DNA of 64,000 bases from positions 1,178,001 through 1,242,000 of the forward strand of contig NZ_JAPPWA010000002.1 of assembly GCF_029815055.1 (NCBI RefSeq), given 5' to 3'. Position 1 is the stretch's first letter. Each line of letters begins with the position of its first letter. The notes under the pieces were generated by a model. That model was not told the origin of the DNA. It did not search any database and worked only from the letters and a program-made list of their open reading frames with translations. Below, one piece after another: positions 1-9,797 of this stretch. The DNA is from Ignatzschineria sp. RMDPL8A. GTDB lineage: Bacteria > Pseudomonadota > Gammaproteobacteria > Cardiobacteriales > Wohlfahrtiimonadaceae. The translations under genes were made by a program, and so were the position numbers.

Positions 1-693
1 GGATTTAGACATTTTATTAACGCCATCTAAGCCCACAAGAAGTGGCATTGTGATCGCACATTGTGGCTTTTCAATGCCATAGGCGCGCTGTAAATCACGG
101 CCCATTAAGACGTTAAAGCGTTGGTCGGTTCCGCCCATTTCAACGTCGGTTTTAAGATGTACTGAGTCATATCCTTGAAGAAGCGGATAGATAAATTCGT
201 GCACCGCAATCGGTTGCTGGGATTTGTAGCGTTTTTCAAAGTCATCACGCTCAAGCATGCGCGCAACGGTGTAATGTGACGCTAATTGAATAAGCCCTGC
301 TGACCCTAAATCCGTCAACCATTCTGAGTTAAAGACCACTTTTGTGAGCTCAGGATCGAGCACTTTAAAGATCTGCTCTTGATAGGTTTTGGCGTTTTCA
401 AGTACCTGTTCGCGCGTTAACGGTTTACGGGTGACATCTTTTCCAGAGGGGTCGCCGATCATTCCGGTAAAGTCGCCGATCAGGAAGTTTACTTCATGGC
501 CAAGATCTTGGAAATGGCGCATTTTGTTGATCACGACAGTATGCCCAAGGTGAAGGTCCGGGGCAGTGGGGTCAAATCCAACTTTAATCCGTAATTGTCT
601 GTTCTCTTTGAGTTTTTCCGTAAGCATATCCACGGAGATAATCTCATCAACTCCGCGCTCAATTAACTTTAAACTCTCTTCTATGCTAGCCAT
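1..693 (-). CDS. tyrS: Tyrosyl-tRNA synthetase, 3' part outside window
   Basis: Charges tRNA-Tyr with tyrosine in the cytoplasm. The reverse strand from the ATG at 693 reads 231 codons without a stop and leaves the window at base 1. The class I signature PDLHLGH lies near residue 40, followed by a [16 protein letters not shown] stretch typical of TyrRS. The KMSKS motif is formed by the very last codons (VNKMSKS), so only the tRNA-binding C-terminus is missing. The HLGH variant points to the TyrZ-like bacterial subtype. It is separated from yfhL by a terminator and so is probably transcribed on its own. Confidence 0.95.
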   Translation of the reverse strand, partial: MASIEESLKLIERGVDEIISVDMLTEKLKENRQLRIKVGFDPTAPDLHLGHTVVINKMRHFQDLGHEVNFLIGDFTGMIGDPSGKDVTRKPLTREQVLENAKTYQEQIFKVLDPELTKVVFNSEWLTDLGSAGLIQLASHYTVARMLERDDFEKRYKSQQPIAVHEFIYPLLQGYDSVHLKTDVEMGGTDQRFNVLMGRDLQRAYGIEKPQCAITMPLLVGLDGVNKMSKS

Positions 694-741
694 TTTTTCT
701 CCAAATTAACTTGTGCTATGAGCGTTATTTTGTATCAAAAT

Positions 742-771
742 TAAAAAAAGTGAGGCAGATTTTCATCTGCC
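742..771 (-). terminator. Intrinsic terminator after yfhL
   Basis: On the minus strand a perfect 7-bp stem GGCAGAT/ATCTGCC with a GAAA loop is followed after TCAC by a run of T. It lies between yfhL and tyrS and should end the yfhL transcript before tyrS. Confidence 0.8.
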
Positions 772-1014
772 ATCATCCATTATTGATTGGTTTAATTATC
801 AATAAATCCATATCCGATCAATCGTGCAAAGGGTTAATGAATATCAGCGCGATCTAATGGGATATTGATCCATTGAGTGCTCTATCTGCTTGATTCGATG
901 GTGATGCGTGCACCCTTAGCGCATGCGCGAAATCGTTTATTAGCTGGCGATCGCGCTCGCAGTATCGGGTGCGGCTCATTGAGCATCGATGCGAGGCATT
1001 ATCCCGCAAGGGCA
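772..1014. other. Intergenic stretch, no gene seen
   Basis: Between the yfhL stop and its terminator. Both strands were read and no ORF with a ribosome binding site was seen. It contains short palindromes (GCGCATGCGC, GCGATCGC) of no clear meaning. Confidence 0.4.
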
Positions 1015-2558
<1,544 letters not shown>

Positions 2559-2674
2559 GTTTATAACCCTCATTGACACTAGAAAAATTAATGTTTCATT
2601 ATATACGAAATTTGCGTATCCTCCAAACGAATTACAAAAGCAAAAGTGCGTCAAATCCCTTGAGATCACGCATT

Positions 2675-2705
2675 AAAAAGGCAAGCACTCAGGCTCGCCT
2701 TTTTT
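2675..2705 (-). terminator. Bidirectional terminator after tcyP
   Basis: Stem AAAAAGGC(A)AGC / GCTCGCCTTTTT with loop ACTCAG gives a T-run on both strands. It lies just after the stop of the cystine symporter gene and before serS. Confidence 0.75.
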
Positions 2706-2741
2706 TTTCAATTTTTGCGATCTCTTTGATCTGCGTCTTTT

Positions 2742-4178
2742 TTAGATCGCAAGATCTTCATCGGAACGAATCTCCGCGCCCGGATTATTGTAGGTATTCT
2801 CATCGAGCATGCCCACTTCTTTATCGGTGATGAGCGCTGCCGTCATCGCGCCGGAGACGTTTGCAAGGGTACGGCCCATATCGATAATGGGGTCGATCGC
2901 AAGCACCATACCGATTAAGGGGAAATATTCCCCAAGTCCCATTCCCGAAAGTGAGATGGTTGCGGCAATGGTCGCCGTTCCCGGAATCCCCGCAACGCCG
3001 ATGGAACCGATCACAACAACGATTAAGAGCATGATGTAAAATTGAAGGTTCATCTCAATGCCGATCATGTTCGCTACCATCATGACAAGGAGCGCGGGGA
3101 AAAATCCGGCACAGCCGTTCATGCCCATGGTTGCCCCAAGTGAGGGAATGAGGTTCGCTGTTCCGCTTGAAACACCCATGCGCTCAGTTAAAGTGGCAAT
3201 GGACATCGGGAGCGTTCCCATCGACGAGCGGCTCGAAAATGCCATCACCCACGTATCGCGCGCTTTTTTAATAAAGGTAACCGGCGAAAGGCCGTGCATC
3301 ATCACCAGTAAAATATGAATTAAAATCATAATAAGGGTTGCAGCATAGATCGCTACAATAAAGCTCGAAACATTGATAATCGCGGGAATCCCGTTACTCA
3401 TCACCGTGCCGGCTAAAAGGGCGATAATTGCGTAGGGCATCAGTTTGATAATCATCGAAGTGACGCTCATCACAATGCGGTGCAGTGCGTTAATAAAGGA
3501 TTTAAAGAGCGCAATCTCTTCGGGGAGTTTTCGCTCCGCTTTATTTGCGGCAACGCCTAAAAGCGCTGAGAAGATCACCAGTCCCACCACATTGTTGGTG
3601 TGCATTGCAGTAATAATATTGCTTGGAATGAGGCCGACTAAAATGTTGACGATGTTCGATTGTTCGCGAATAACGGCCGATTGCGTCACCTCCACGTCAC
3701 CTTGGCCAAGCCCTAAAATATTGGCAAGCAGCATTCCGACAATGGCGGCAAGTCCTGTGGTGAAGAGCAGCCAAAAGATCCCACGCGTTGCGATTTTAGA
3801 GAGGTATTTCTCTGCGGCAAAATCGAGCACCACTTTTAGAATCGACACAAACACAAGGGGAATGACGAGCATCCGAATAAGCGAGATAAAACTTCGCCCA
3901 AAAAGTCCGTACCAGAGCGCCGTTTCTTTAAGAGCGGTGGTGGAGTTTTCCGGCATTCCTTCAAGCAGTTGAAGCGAAAATCCGAGCGCAATCCCGAGGA
4001 TTAATCCCACCATCATGCGCATGAAAAAGCTTTTTTTATGTTTTCCCATACGATGGATGATGAAAAATCCGACGAGCAGGAATAGAAACCACACCAGCGT
4101 CTGCCAATGGGTAATAACGAGAAAGTGTTCAAAAAAGGCGCCCGAAAAGATCGAGGTATCGCTGCTTATTGCATTCAT
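2742..4178 (-). CDS. tcyP: L-cystine/dicarboxylate-type cation symporter (TcyP-like)
   Basis: Inner-membrane secondary transporter of the dicarboxylate/amino acid:cation symporter family, 478 aa with about eight or more hydrophobic segments plus re-entrant loops. The region LIRMLVIPLVFVSILKVV and the substrate-site stretch with GATMGMNGCAGFFPALLV resemble E. coli TcyP (YdjN), the L-cystine/sulfocysteine importer, rather than GltP. The ATG at 4178 has an AAGGAG site. The cystine assignment is supported by the short upstream ORF with five consecutive Cys codons (4360-4455). The upstream leader also holds the palindrome TATCTCTTGAGATA at 4205-4218. A glutamate or dicarboxylate substrate is the alternative. 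Confidence 0.8.
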   Translation of the reverse strand: MNAISSDTSIFSGAFFEHFLVITHWQTLVWFLFLLVGFFIIHRMGKHKKSFFMRMMVGLILGIALGFSLQLLEGMPENSTTALKETALWYGLFGRSFISLIRMLVIPLVFVSILKVVLDFAAEKYLSKIATRGIFWLLFTTGLAAIVGMLLANILGLGQGDVEVTQSAVIREQSNIVNILVGLIPSNIITAMHTNNVVGLVIFSALLGVAANKAERKLPEEIALFKSFINALHRIVMSVTSMIIKLMPYAIIALLAGTVMSNGIPAIINVSSFIVAIYAATLIMILIHILLVMMHGLSPVTFIKKARDTWVMAFSSRSSMGTLPMSIATLTERMGVSSGTANLIPSLGATMGMNGCAGFFPALLVMMVANMIGIEMNLQFYIMLLIVVVIGSIGVAGIPGTATIAATISLSGMGLGEYFPLIGMVLAIDPIIDMGRTLANVSGAMTAALITDKEVGMLDENTYNNPGAEIRSDEDLAI

Positions 4179-4359
4179 AATAAACTCCTTAAATGGGGCA
4201 AGGGTATCTCTTGAGATAAATGCACAGACAACAGAAAAAGCACACCTTATTTAAGATGATGCCATACGCTATCTGCGAAAATCGTCCCTGATGCTTAGAT
4301 TAAAAAAATTGAAAAATTGGAAATAAATTTGGGGTATTTTTAGAGGGCAATCGGTTGGA

Positions 4360-4455
4360 TTAACACGAGCGTGAAATAGGGCAGCAACAGCAACAAACAT
4401 TCGCAGCTAAATGTGCAATGTTGATACGCTGTGTAGAGTGTCTGCTCATTTTCAT
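4360..4455 (-). CDS. Poly-cysteine leader peptide upstream of tcyP
   Basis: A 31-codon ORF that I read on the minus strand starts at ATG 4455 behind GGAGAG (spacing ~6) and ends with TAA at 4360-4362. It encodes MKMSRHSTQRINIAHLAANV, then CCCCC, PISRSC and stop. The five consecutive Cys codons (TGT/TGC alternating, 4381-4395) and a final Cys just before the stop look like a ribosome-stalling cysteine sensor. The ORF is in the same orientation as the cystine transporter, 181 nt ahead of its start. Polycysteine leader ORFs acting as cysteine-responsive attenuators are known in mycobacteria. No clear mutually exclusive terminator hairpin was found by eye, so the mechanism is open. Confidence 0.65.
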   Translation of the reverse strand: MKMSRHSTQRINIAHLAANVCCCCCPISRSC

Positions 4456-4713
4456 GCTCTCTCCAGTAGAAAAAGATGGGATAAAAAATCGGTTTGAAAA
4501 ACCTTTATTAGTTATACCGCCATTTCAGGGCGATTGCAATAGGGTGAAACGATCTTCTTTGAATGCAGGTTTTAACCGTCTTTTTCTCACGCTTAATGCT
4601 ATGATAAACGGCGTTATCGCATGGAATGGATGATAGGTTATGCAGAGATTTGTCATTGGCGATTTAAGTTGAAAATCAAAATTAAACACAACAAAAAATG
4701 AGGAGAGGTCACG

Positions 4714-5031
4714 ATGTTGAGCGAAGCGACCATTTTTATTGCAGGGTATGCGCGTCTGCCTCAAGGTATGGCGGCAAAAAATTTGTATGATTCGATGACC
4801 ATTACTGCTGAAGTGGATAAAAAATATGGGGTGATTGTCGATGCGGAATGCACCTTGGTGACCGAGCTTGGGCGCGATTTTATGAAACGTCTTCTAAAAG
4901 GGCACAGTCTATTGGATGGCACACAAACCTTAATTGAGATGATTCAAGTCTATTACAAAGGCAAAGCGGCGAGCGCGCTTGTGGCGGCGGTAAAAGATTT
5001 GGAGTATCAATTTCACGGACTCTCCCGTTAA
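4714..5031 (+). CDS. DUF3870 domain protein
   Basis: A 105-aa soluble protein with the sequence FIAGYARLPQGMAAKN near residue 8 and ITAEVDKKYGVIVDAECTLV near residue 30, which I recognise as DUF3870. Function is unknown. A GAGGAGAGG ribosome site precedes the ATG. It precedes the structured leader RNA and glaH on the same strand, so a link with glutarate or amino acid catabolism is possible but not shown. Confidence 0.75.
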   Translation: MLSEATIFIAGYARLPQGMAAKNLYDSMTITAEVDKKYGVIVDAECTLVTELGRDFMKRLLKGHSLLDGTQTLIEMIQVYYKGKAASALVAAVKDLEYQFHGLSR

Positions 5032-5052
5032 AATCAAAAATGATTAAAAAGA

Positions 5053-5082
5053 TTGACTTTTATTTTAGTTGCATGCTACATT
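5053..5082 (+). promoter_or_regulatory. Sigma70-like promoter for leader RNA/glaH
   Basis: TTGACT and TACATT are separated by 18 bp, just before a structured untranslated stretch and glaH. This is a sequence match only. Confidence 0.5.
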
Positions 5083-5090
5083 CAACTTAA

Positions 5091-5289
5091 CACGATATCC
5101 CAGAGAGAAGTCGGCCATATCACCCATGGTGCGAGCCTTCTTAGAGACGATATCAAATAGATAAAATGGCAACAAACACAATTAAGCGACTGCTTAGTTA
5201 TCTGAGACTGCCCGCCGGCAGCTAATAGGATACCAAAACCAGTAACGCGTTCCGCTCAATGGAGTGGGGCTTTCGTTACTGGTTTTTTT
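5091..5289 (+). ncRNA. Structured leader RNA or sRNA with terminator before glaH
   Basis: The stretch has no ORF but clear nested pairing. CGATATC (5093-5099) can pair with CGATATC (5148-5154) and encloses a long hairpin AGAAG-GGC-CACC/GGTG-GCC-TTCT (5106-5142). A second hairpin AAGC/GCTT follows at ~5184-5195 and a third CTGCC/GGCAG at ~5208-5221. The stretch ends in a strong intrinsic terminator (5235-5289; AAAACCAGTAACG/CGTTACTGGTTTT, then T-run). It sits 75 nt before the glaH ATG. Either a riboswitch-type attenuator for glaH or a free sRNA would fit; I do not recognise a known riboswitch class. Confidence 0.55.
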
Positions 5290-5364
5290 GTTGCTTAAAA
5301 TAGATAAGCCAATAAAGTATATTTACAATAGAGAACAATTAAAACTAAGGTAGGAGAAGAGGAT

Positions 5365-6282
5365 ATGTCTACGTTTTTACAGAAAAATGATCGCTTTGAA
5401 ATTGCGTTAAACCCCCAATCAAAACGCATTCACAATATTACTCTTGCAAAATCAGTGCTTGAGACATTTTATAACCGCGTTCGTGAGGAAAATATCGAGG
5501 TTCAGCGCCTTGAATATACGCCGTATGAGCGTCAAGTGATCGCTTCTTATTTAGATGAAGCGGCGGGCAGTGATTTTGGGAATATTCTTCGCGATATTGT
5601 CAATGACCGCGACACTGGTGGATTTACCATTGGCGTTGAAGGCGTGACTGATTGCACAAGCGAATATGTGATTTTCTCCACGGCGATTGCGCACCTTGTG
5701 GGAATCTCAAACTTTGACTCGATGACCGGTAAATATTACGCGCGTTTTACCGTACGTGATACCGATGATAGTGACTCGTACTTGCGTCAAGCATATCGTC
5801 TCTTTACCCTTCATACCGATGGTACGTTCGTCAGCGAGCCGACCGATTGGTTGTTGATGATGAAAATGGTTGAAGAGAATGCGGTGGGAGGCGAGAGCCG
5901 TCTGCTTCACTTAGATGATTGGGCAGAGCTTGAGAAATTTACCAGTAGCCCACTTGGATCACACAAATTCCAATACATTGCGCCGCCGAGCAAAAATGTT
6001 CAGGAAGAGGTTCAACGCCAGCTCTTCTTTAATAAGAATAATCGCCCATGCATCTGCTTTATCGATCAGTTTGCCTATCCTGGCACCATTGAAGAAGCGC
6101 AATTCTTAAAATCGCTCTCACAATCGATGGAATCGGATAAAAGCGTGGTTGAATTAGAACTTCCTGTTGGTAATTTAGTGGTCCTTAATAACGAATTCTG
6201 GTTGCATGGCCGTGCCGCATTTGAGAAAAACCCGAACTTAAATCGTGAGCTTCTCCGTCAACGCGGTCGCTTCTACGAATAA
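5365..6282 (+). CDS. glaH: Glutarate 2-hydroxylase (GlaH/CsiD)
   Basis: Fe(II)/2-oxoglutarate dioxygenase that turns glutarate into L-2-hydroxyglutarate, giving succinate and CO2; a step of lysine-glutarate catabolism in the cytoplasm. The 305 aa (E. coli ~325) contain the iron-binding HxD at H150-x-D152 and the distal His at H281 in FWLHGRAAF, with the family stretch GGFTIGVEG near residue 85. A GGAGAAGAGG ribosome site precedes the ATG. The next step, LhgO, is encoded nearby on the opposite strand (7688-8914), and a GntR regulator adjoins it; unlike in E. coli the two enzyme genes are not in one operon. Confidence 0.92.
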   Translation: MSTFLQKNDRFEIALNPQSKRIHNITLAKSVLETFYNRVREENIEVQRLEYTPYERQVIASYLDEAAGSDFGNILRDIVNDRDTGGFTIGVEGVTDCTSEYVIFSTAIAHLVGISNFDSMTGKYYARFTVRDTDDSDSYLRQAYRLFTLHTDGTFVSEPTDWLLMMKMVEENAVGGESRLLHLDDWAELEKFTSSPLGSHKFQYIAPPSKNVQEEVQRQLFFNKNNRPCICFIDQFAYPGTIEEAQFLKSLSQSMESDKSVVELELPVGNLVVLNNEFWLHGRAAFEKNPNLNRELLRQRGRFYE

Positions 6283-6337
6283 TCGATCTTATAGGCTGGC
6301 GGTATTAGCCTCATAAAATAATCCTTATAAAAAACGA

Positions 6338-6397
6338 GCCTTACTTTTAGCGGAATTTACGATTTGACGATGATTCTGCCGAGAAGTAAGGCTTTTT
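6338..6397 (+). terminator. Terminator after glaH
   Basis: GCCTTACTT pairs with AAGTAAGGC across a ~35-nt loop and is followed by TTTTTT on the plus strand. Confidence 0.7.
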
Positions 6398-6417
6398 TGT
6401 GTCTGAGTTTTGACAAA

Positions 6418-6627
6418 TTATTTGTTGTTTAACGCTTCATGTTCTAGGAGCTGATTTGCTCTATCGAGCTGTTTTTGATGGAGTTCGCTACTTTCATTGA
6501 TGCGGCGCTCCATCTCTTCCTTCTGTTTAATTTTCTGCGGATAATAATTATCCTGTGGCTCACTGCAGGCATTTAAAAGCATCAAAGCGGTGAGTGAGAG
6601 AAGGGCGGTATTAAACAGTTGTCGCAT
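6418..6627 (-). CDS. Small lipoprotein
   Basis: A 69-aa protein with a lipoprotein signal peptide: MRQLFNTALLSLTALMLLNAC, the lipobox LLNAC placing the lipidated Cys near residue 21. The mature part is short, charged and probably helical (KEEMERRINESSELHQKQ). The frame is open upstream to 6735, but the lipoprotein start at 6627 is preferred because the signal peptide begins there and AAAAGGA lies 11 nt upstream. It follows the L,D-transpeptidase gene by 25 bp and probably belongs to its operon, which suggests a cell-envelope role. No family recognised. Confidence 0.75.
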   Translation of the reverse strand: MRQLFNTALLSLTALMLLNACSEPQDNYYPQKIKQKEEMERRINESSELHQKQLDRANQLLEHEALNNK

Positions 6628-6652
6628 CGTAGGAGTAGTCCTTTTAAAGCCG

Positions 6653-7366
6653 TTAGGGTTCATCAATGTAGATCCAGAGGAGCACCGGTTTGGTCTTCGT
6701 TTGAAGGAGCGCATCAATACGGCGCATTGCCTCATCGCTAATCACCGGACATCCTTGACTATAGCCCATGGGAAGATATTTCGGGAAGGTTTCATCAGTG
6801 GGGATTTTATCAAATGAGTGGAGCACAATATAGCGGCGAAACGCGTTGTCGTTAGTCGGTTCCAGTCCATGCATTTTATAATGAATATTGATGCCCCAGC
6901 GGCTCCATGAGCGTTCACCAAGACGATATTTCCCAAGAGAGGACGCGTAACTATCCGGCGTATTGCTAAAGGTGATCGATTGATTGGTGCTCTCAAATCC
7001 CGGTGCGCCATATCCATGGGCGACTAAACTCTCGATAATGGGTTGTTGCTCGGTAAAATCCCAGACAAAAAAACGATTGGCCCCTGAATGGATCGAAAAA
7101 TTAATTAAAACGGCGTGTTCAAGATCAAATTGATGGGCTAAAGCATATTGATAGGCCTCATCTGCGCGCTGCCGTAGGGAGGTTTCGAGTGTCTTTTTAG
7201 AGGCGTTTTTATCATGATTGACAAGGGCGTGGCTGCGCTCCCAAAAGCTCGGAATCAGGCGAATTCGATCACGAAAATAGTAGCTCGCGCCGATTAAGAG
7301 TAAGAGGGTGATGAGAATCAACGCGTAGAGCGTAATTCGGAGGAGCGGCTTTATTTTGATAGGCAT
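6653..7366 (-). CDS. YkuD_2-type L,D-transpeptidase family protein
   Basis: A 237-aa envelope protein with an N-terminal membrane anchor (residues ~8-28) and a periplasmic catalytic domain. The domain shows the YkuD_2 pattern: YIVLHSF with the conserved His near residue 183 and MGYSQGCPVIS with the nucleophilic Cys near residue 207. Such enzymes cross-link or edit peptidoglycan or attach proteins to it through meso-diaminopimelate. It is the first gene of a short operon with the small lipoprotein. Which L,D-transpeptidase reaction it carries out cannot be told from the sequence. Confidence 0.82.
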   Translation of the reverse strand: MPIKIKPLLRITLYALILITLLLLIGASYYFRDRIRLIPSFWERSHALVNHDKNASKKTLETSLRQRADEAYQYALAHQFDLEHAVLINFSIHSGANRFFVWDFTEQQPIIESLVAHGYGAPGFESTNQSITFSNTPDSYASSLGKYRLGERSWSRWGINIHYKMHGLEPTNDNAFRRYIVLHSFDKIPTDETFPKYLPMGYSQGCPVISDEAMRRIDALLQTKTKPVLLWIYIDEP

Positions 7367-7452
7367 AGTGCGGGTTAAGAGAGAAAGTGAATAATCAACT
7401 GAAGAATCAATTTAAAAATCAACGACGTGTGCTCTATCATACCGCAATTATC

Positions 7453-7529
7453 AAAAAAAGAGGAAGAGGCAATTTTAAATAGTTTCAACCGGTGAATGAA
7501 GTTTCGCGCGGTTTCACTATACCTCTTCC
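7453..7529 (-). terminator. Long hairpin terminator downstream of lhgO
   Basis: On the minus strand GGAAGAGG pairs with CCTCTTCC over about 70 nt, with inner pairing ATAGT/ACTAT and AACCG/CGGTT, followed by TCTTTTTTT. It lies ~160 nt after the lhgO stop. Between stop and hairpin (7530-7687) there is no convincing gene; an out-of-frame open tail up to the TAA at 7605-7607 was considered and set aside. Confidence 0.65.
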
Positions 7530-7687
7530 GAGTAAGCTCTTGTTAGCGGGAATTGCTTCAAGGAGGCGAAGCAGGCGCTGCGAAGAGAGTTGAGTTCGGA
7601 CTCATTATTTAAGTGCCGAGAATTCTGAGGCAATCTGATTCTGGGGAATGGGGTCGTCACTCAAAATAATCGGGCTTACTTTTGGTT

Positions 7688-8914
7688 TTAGGGCTGATTC
7701 GATTCCTGCATCACATCGCGCACGATGTGTTCCGCAATGGCAAGCGATGAGGTCGCACCCGGAGATGGAGCATTACGAATATGGATGATGTTGCCATCAC
7801 GGCGAATCACGAAATCATCGACGAGTGAGCCATCTTTCTCCATCGCTTGCGCGCGAATACCGCGAGTTGCCGGGTAGACCTTCATGCCGTTTAATGAGGG
7901 CACATACTTCACCGCTTCACTTACAAATTGTTTGGTGCTGAGCACGGTTTTTACCTCGCGCATCGCTGCCGGAACGTTTTTAAGGGCAAAGCACCAAAAA
8001 CCGGGGAAGGTGGCGTAATCGAACATATCTTTGAGATTACATCCTTTTCCATCGTAATTTTCCCGCGCTTTTGAGAGAAACGCATTGGGGCCGATCGTCA
8101 TTTTTCCATCGATCCGTTTGGTGAAATGAACGCCTAAGAAGGGATATTTCGGATCGGGGACGGGATAGATTAAGCCTTTAACCTCGCCCGTGTGCGCGTC
8201 ATCAAGAACAAAATATTGCCCAAAGAAGGGAACGATTTTAGGAGTGCCGATATCGCCTGAATTGACGGCTAATCGATCCGATTGCAATCCGGCGCAGGTC
8301 ACGGCGTAATCAAAGGTTTCAGGGTGTTCGATTGTGCCATTTTCCTTATCGATCATCACATGAATGGTGCCATCACGATTTTCAAGTGATTTGACCGGGC
8401 TTGAGAGATGGATTTCACCGCCACGCTCAATAATCTCTGCGGCAATGCGTTTGGCGATCTTCTCGTAGCTCACAATGGCGGTTTCAGGCGAATGAAGCGC
8501 CGCAATGCCGATACAATTGGGCTCAACCTCGCGAATCTCATCATCATAGAGCATTTTTATGCCGGGAACGCCGTTATCGCTCGCCTTTTGGTAGATCGCA
8601 AGCAGACGCTCTTTTTCCACCTCATTAAGAGCCACCACTAATTTTCCACACTCATCATAGGGAAGGTCGTTGGCCGCGCAGTACTCTCGCACTAGCGTCA
8701 CGCCTCGGCGACATAATTTTGCTTTTAGACTGCCTTTTGCATAATATAATCCTGCATGAACCACGCCCGAGTTATGGCTTGACTGGTGTTGTGCAACGCT
8801 CGATTCTTTCTCAAAGAGAGAGACCTTCGCCTCCGGGTAATCGAGCAAAAGTTGCCGTGCAACGGCTAGCCCATTGATCCCGCCTCCAATAATCGCATAC
8901 TTGATTGTTGCCAC
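7688..8914 (-). CDS. lhgO: L-2-hydroxyglutarate dehydrogenase/oxidase (LhgO)
   Basis: FAD enzyme of the membrane face that oxidises L-2-hydroxyglutarate to 2-oxoglutarate and passes electrons to the quinone pool; it completes the GlaH route. The 408 aa start with the dinucleotide-binding motif IIGGGINGLAVARQLL, followed by the LhgO-typical HQSSHNSGVVHAGLYYAKGS, and end with the flavin-site stretch RNAPSPGATSSLAIAEHI. The start is a GTG at 8914 behind AAGGAG. Only 29 bp separate it from the divergent GntR gene, so its promoter must lie inside that gene. Confidence 0.93.
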   Translation of the reverse strand: MATIKYAIIGGGINGLAVARQLLLDYPEAKVSLFEKESSVAQHQSSHNSGVVHAGLYYAKGSLKAKLCRRGVTLVREYCAANDLPYDECGKLVVALNEVEKERLLAIYQKASDNGVPGIKMLYDDEIREVEPNCIGIAALHSPETAIVSYEKIAKRIAAEIIERGGEIHLSSPVKSLENRDGTIHVMIDKENGTIEHPETFDYAVTCAGLQSDRLAVNSGDIGTPKIVPFFGQYFVLDDAHTGEVKGLIYPVPDPKYPFLGVHFTKRIDGKMTIGPNAFLSKARENYDGKGCNLKDMFDYATFPGFWCFALKNVPAAMREVKTVLSTKQFVSEAVKYVPSLNGMKVYPATRGIRAQAMEKDGSLVDDFVIRRDGNIIHIRNAPSPGATSSLAIAEHIVRDVMQESNQP

Positions 8915-8943
8915 AATTAACTCCTTTAGATGATGACACTAAT

Positions 8944-9660
8944 ATGAAAAAATTAAAAAAAATTGAGAATTTATCCGATCAGGCGTTTACCCTCATTCGT
9001 GAGGCGATCATGAACAATGTGCTAAAACCCGGGAAACTCTACTCAGCGACCGAAATTGGGGAATGGATCGGTGTGTCACGGACGCCCATTCGTGAGGCGG
9101 CGCAACAGCTCGCAAATATTGGTCTGGTGCGAGTAGAAAAGAATCGTGGGATTCGCATTTTGCCTACATCGTTGCAGGGATTAATTGAGTCCTTTCAAAT
9201 TCGTCTGATGCTGGAAGTGCCGATGATTCGTAAAACGGCAACTTCCCGCAGTGATGACGATTTAGTGCTCATTAAAGAGGCGTTTGAGAAGTTTCAGGTC
9301 GCTGCTGAATCCGATGATGCAAAAGCGACGTTGGAAGCTGATAAAGAGTACCATTTGGCGATCTTAAAGGCTTCGGGCATTGGGCGTGCGCTCACCATTA
9401 TTGAAAACACGCGAAACACCGTACTTCTCACAGGGCCAAGCACGATTCCTCATTCACGTTCTTGCATGGATGCGTTTAATGATCATAAAGCGCTCCATGA
9501 AGCGATTCTTACGAAAGATGCCGTTCAAGCGGGCATTGAGATGGAAAGACATATCATCAATACGGCGAACATGCTGATTACGCAGGAATCTAAAAGTCGT
9601 GACGATTGGGAAGGTGCTGAGCTTTTAGAGCAATTTGAGTGGATCTGTAATCCGCGGTAA
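8944..9660 (+). CDS. GntR (FadR/FCD-type) transcriptional regulator
   Basis: A 238-aa regulator with an N-terminal winged helix (ATEIGEWIGVSRTPIREAAQQL, residues ~37-58) and an all-helical FCD ligand domain with His residues placed as in metal-binding members (DKEYHLAIL, DHKALHEAI). The start at 8944 keeps the full wHTH; the frame is open upstream to 8905 but that would overlap lhgO. By its divergent position it probably regulates lhgO, and perhaps glaH, in response to glutarate or 2-hydroxyglutarate, like CsiR. The 29-bp gap leaves little room for separate promoters. Confidence 0.87.
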   Translation: MKKLKKIENLSDQAFTLIREAIMNNVLKPGKLYSATEIGEWIGVSRTPIREAAQQLANIGLVRVEKNRGIRILPTSLQGLIESFQIRLMLEVPMIRKTATSRSDDDLVLIKEAFEKFQVAAESDDAKATLEADKEYHLAILKASGIGRALTIIENTRNTVLLTGPSTIPHSRSCMDAFNDHKALHEAILTKDAVQAGIEMERHIINTANMLITQESKSRDDWEGAELLEQFEWICNPR

Positions 9661-9797
9661 ATTCTCCTCGTTTAATTATTATTTAACACCATTTTTATCA
9701 CAGTAGTATGTTGCATGCAACTAAAAAAGTGCAATGGATTATTACGCCCATGAATTTGCCCGTTAATGGATCAGATCAAAAGGAGAGAGAAATCATT

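Noticed and set aside
4564-4633. Small plus-strand frames around the poly-Cys leader
   Set aside because: They lack ribosome sites and overlap the leader in antisense; they are shadows.
5091-5289. Known riboswitch classes (lysine, glycine, glutamine, TPP, yybP-ykoY) for the glaH leader
   Set aside because: Consensus core motifs of these classes could not be found by eye, so only a generic structured RNA is called.
7605-7700. Out-of-frame open tail after lhgO (reads ALKPKVSPIILSDDPIPQNQ and on to TAA at 7605)
   Set aside because: It looks protein-like, but there is no start codon with a ribosome site and it would need a frameshift within the last lhgO codons; lhgO already ends at the normal family length.
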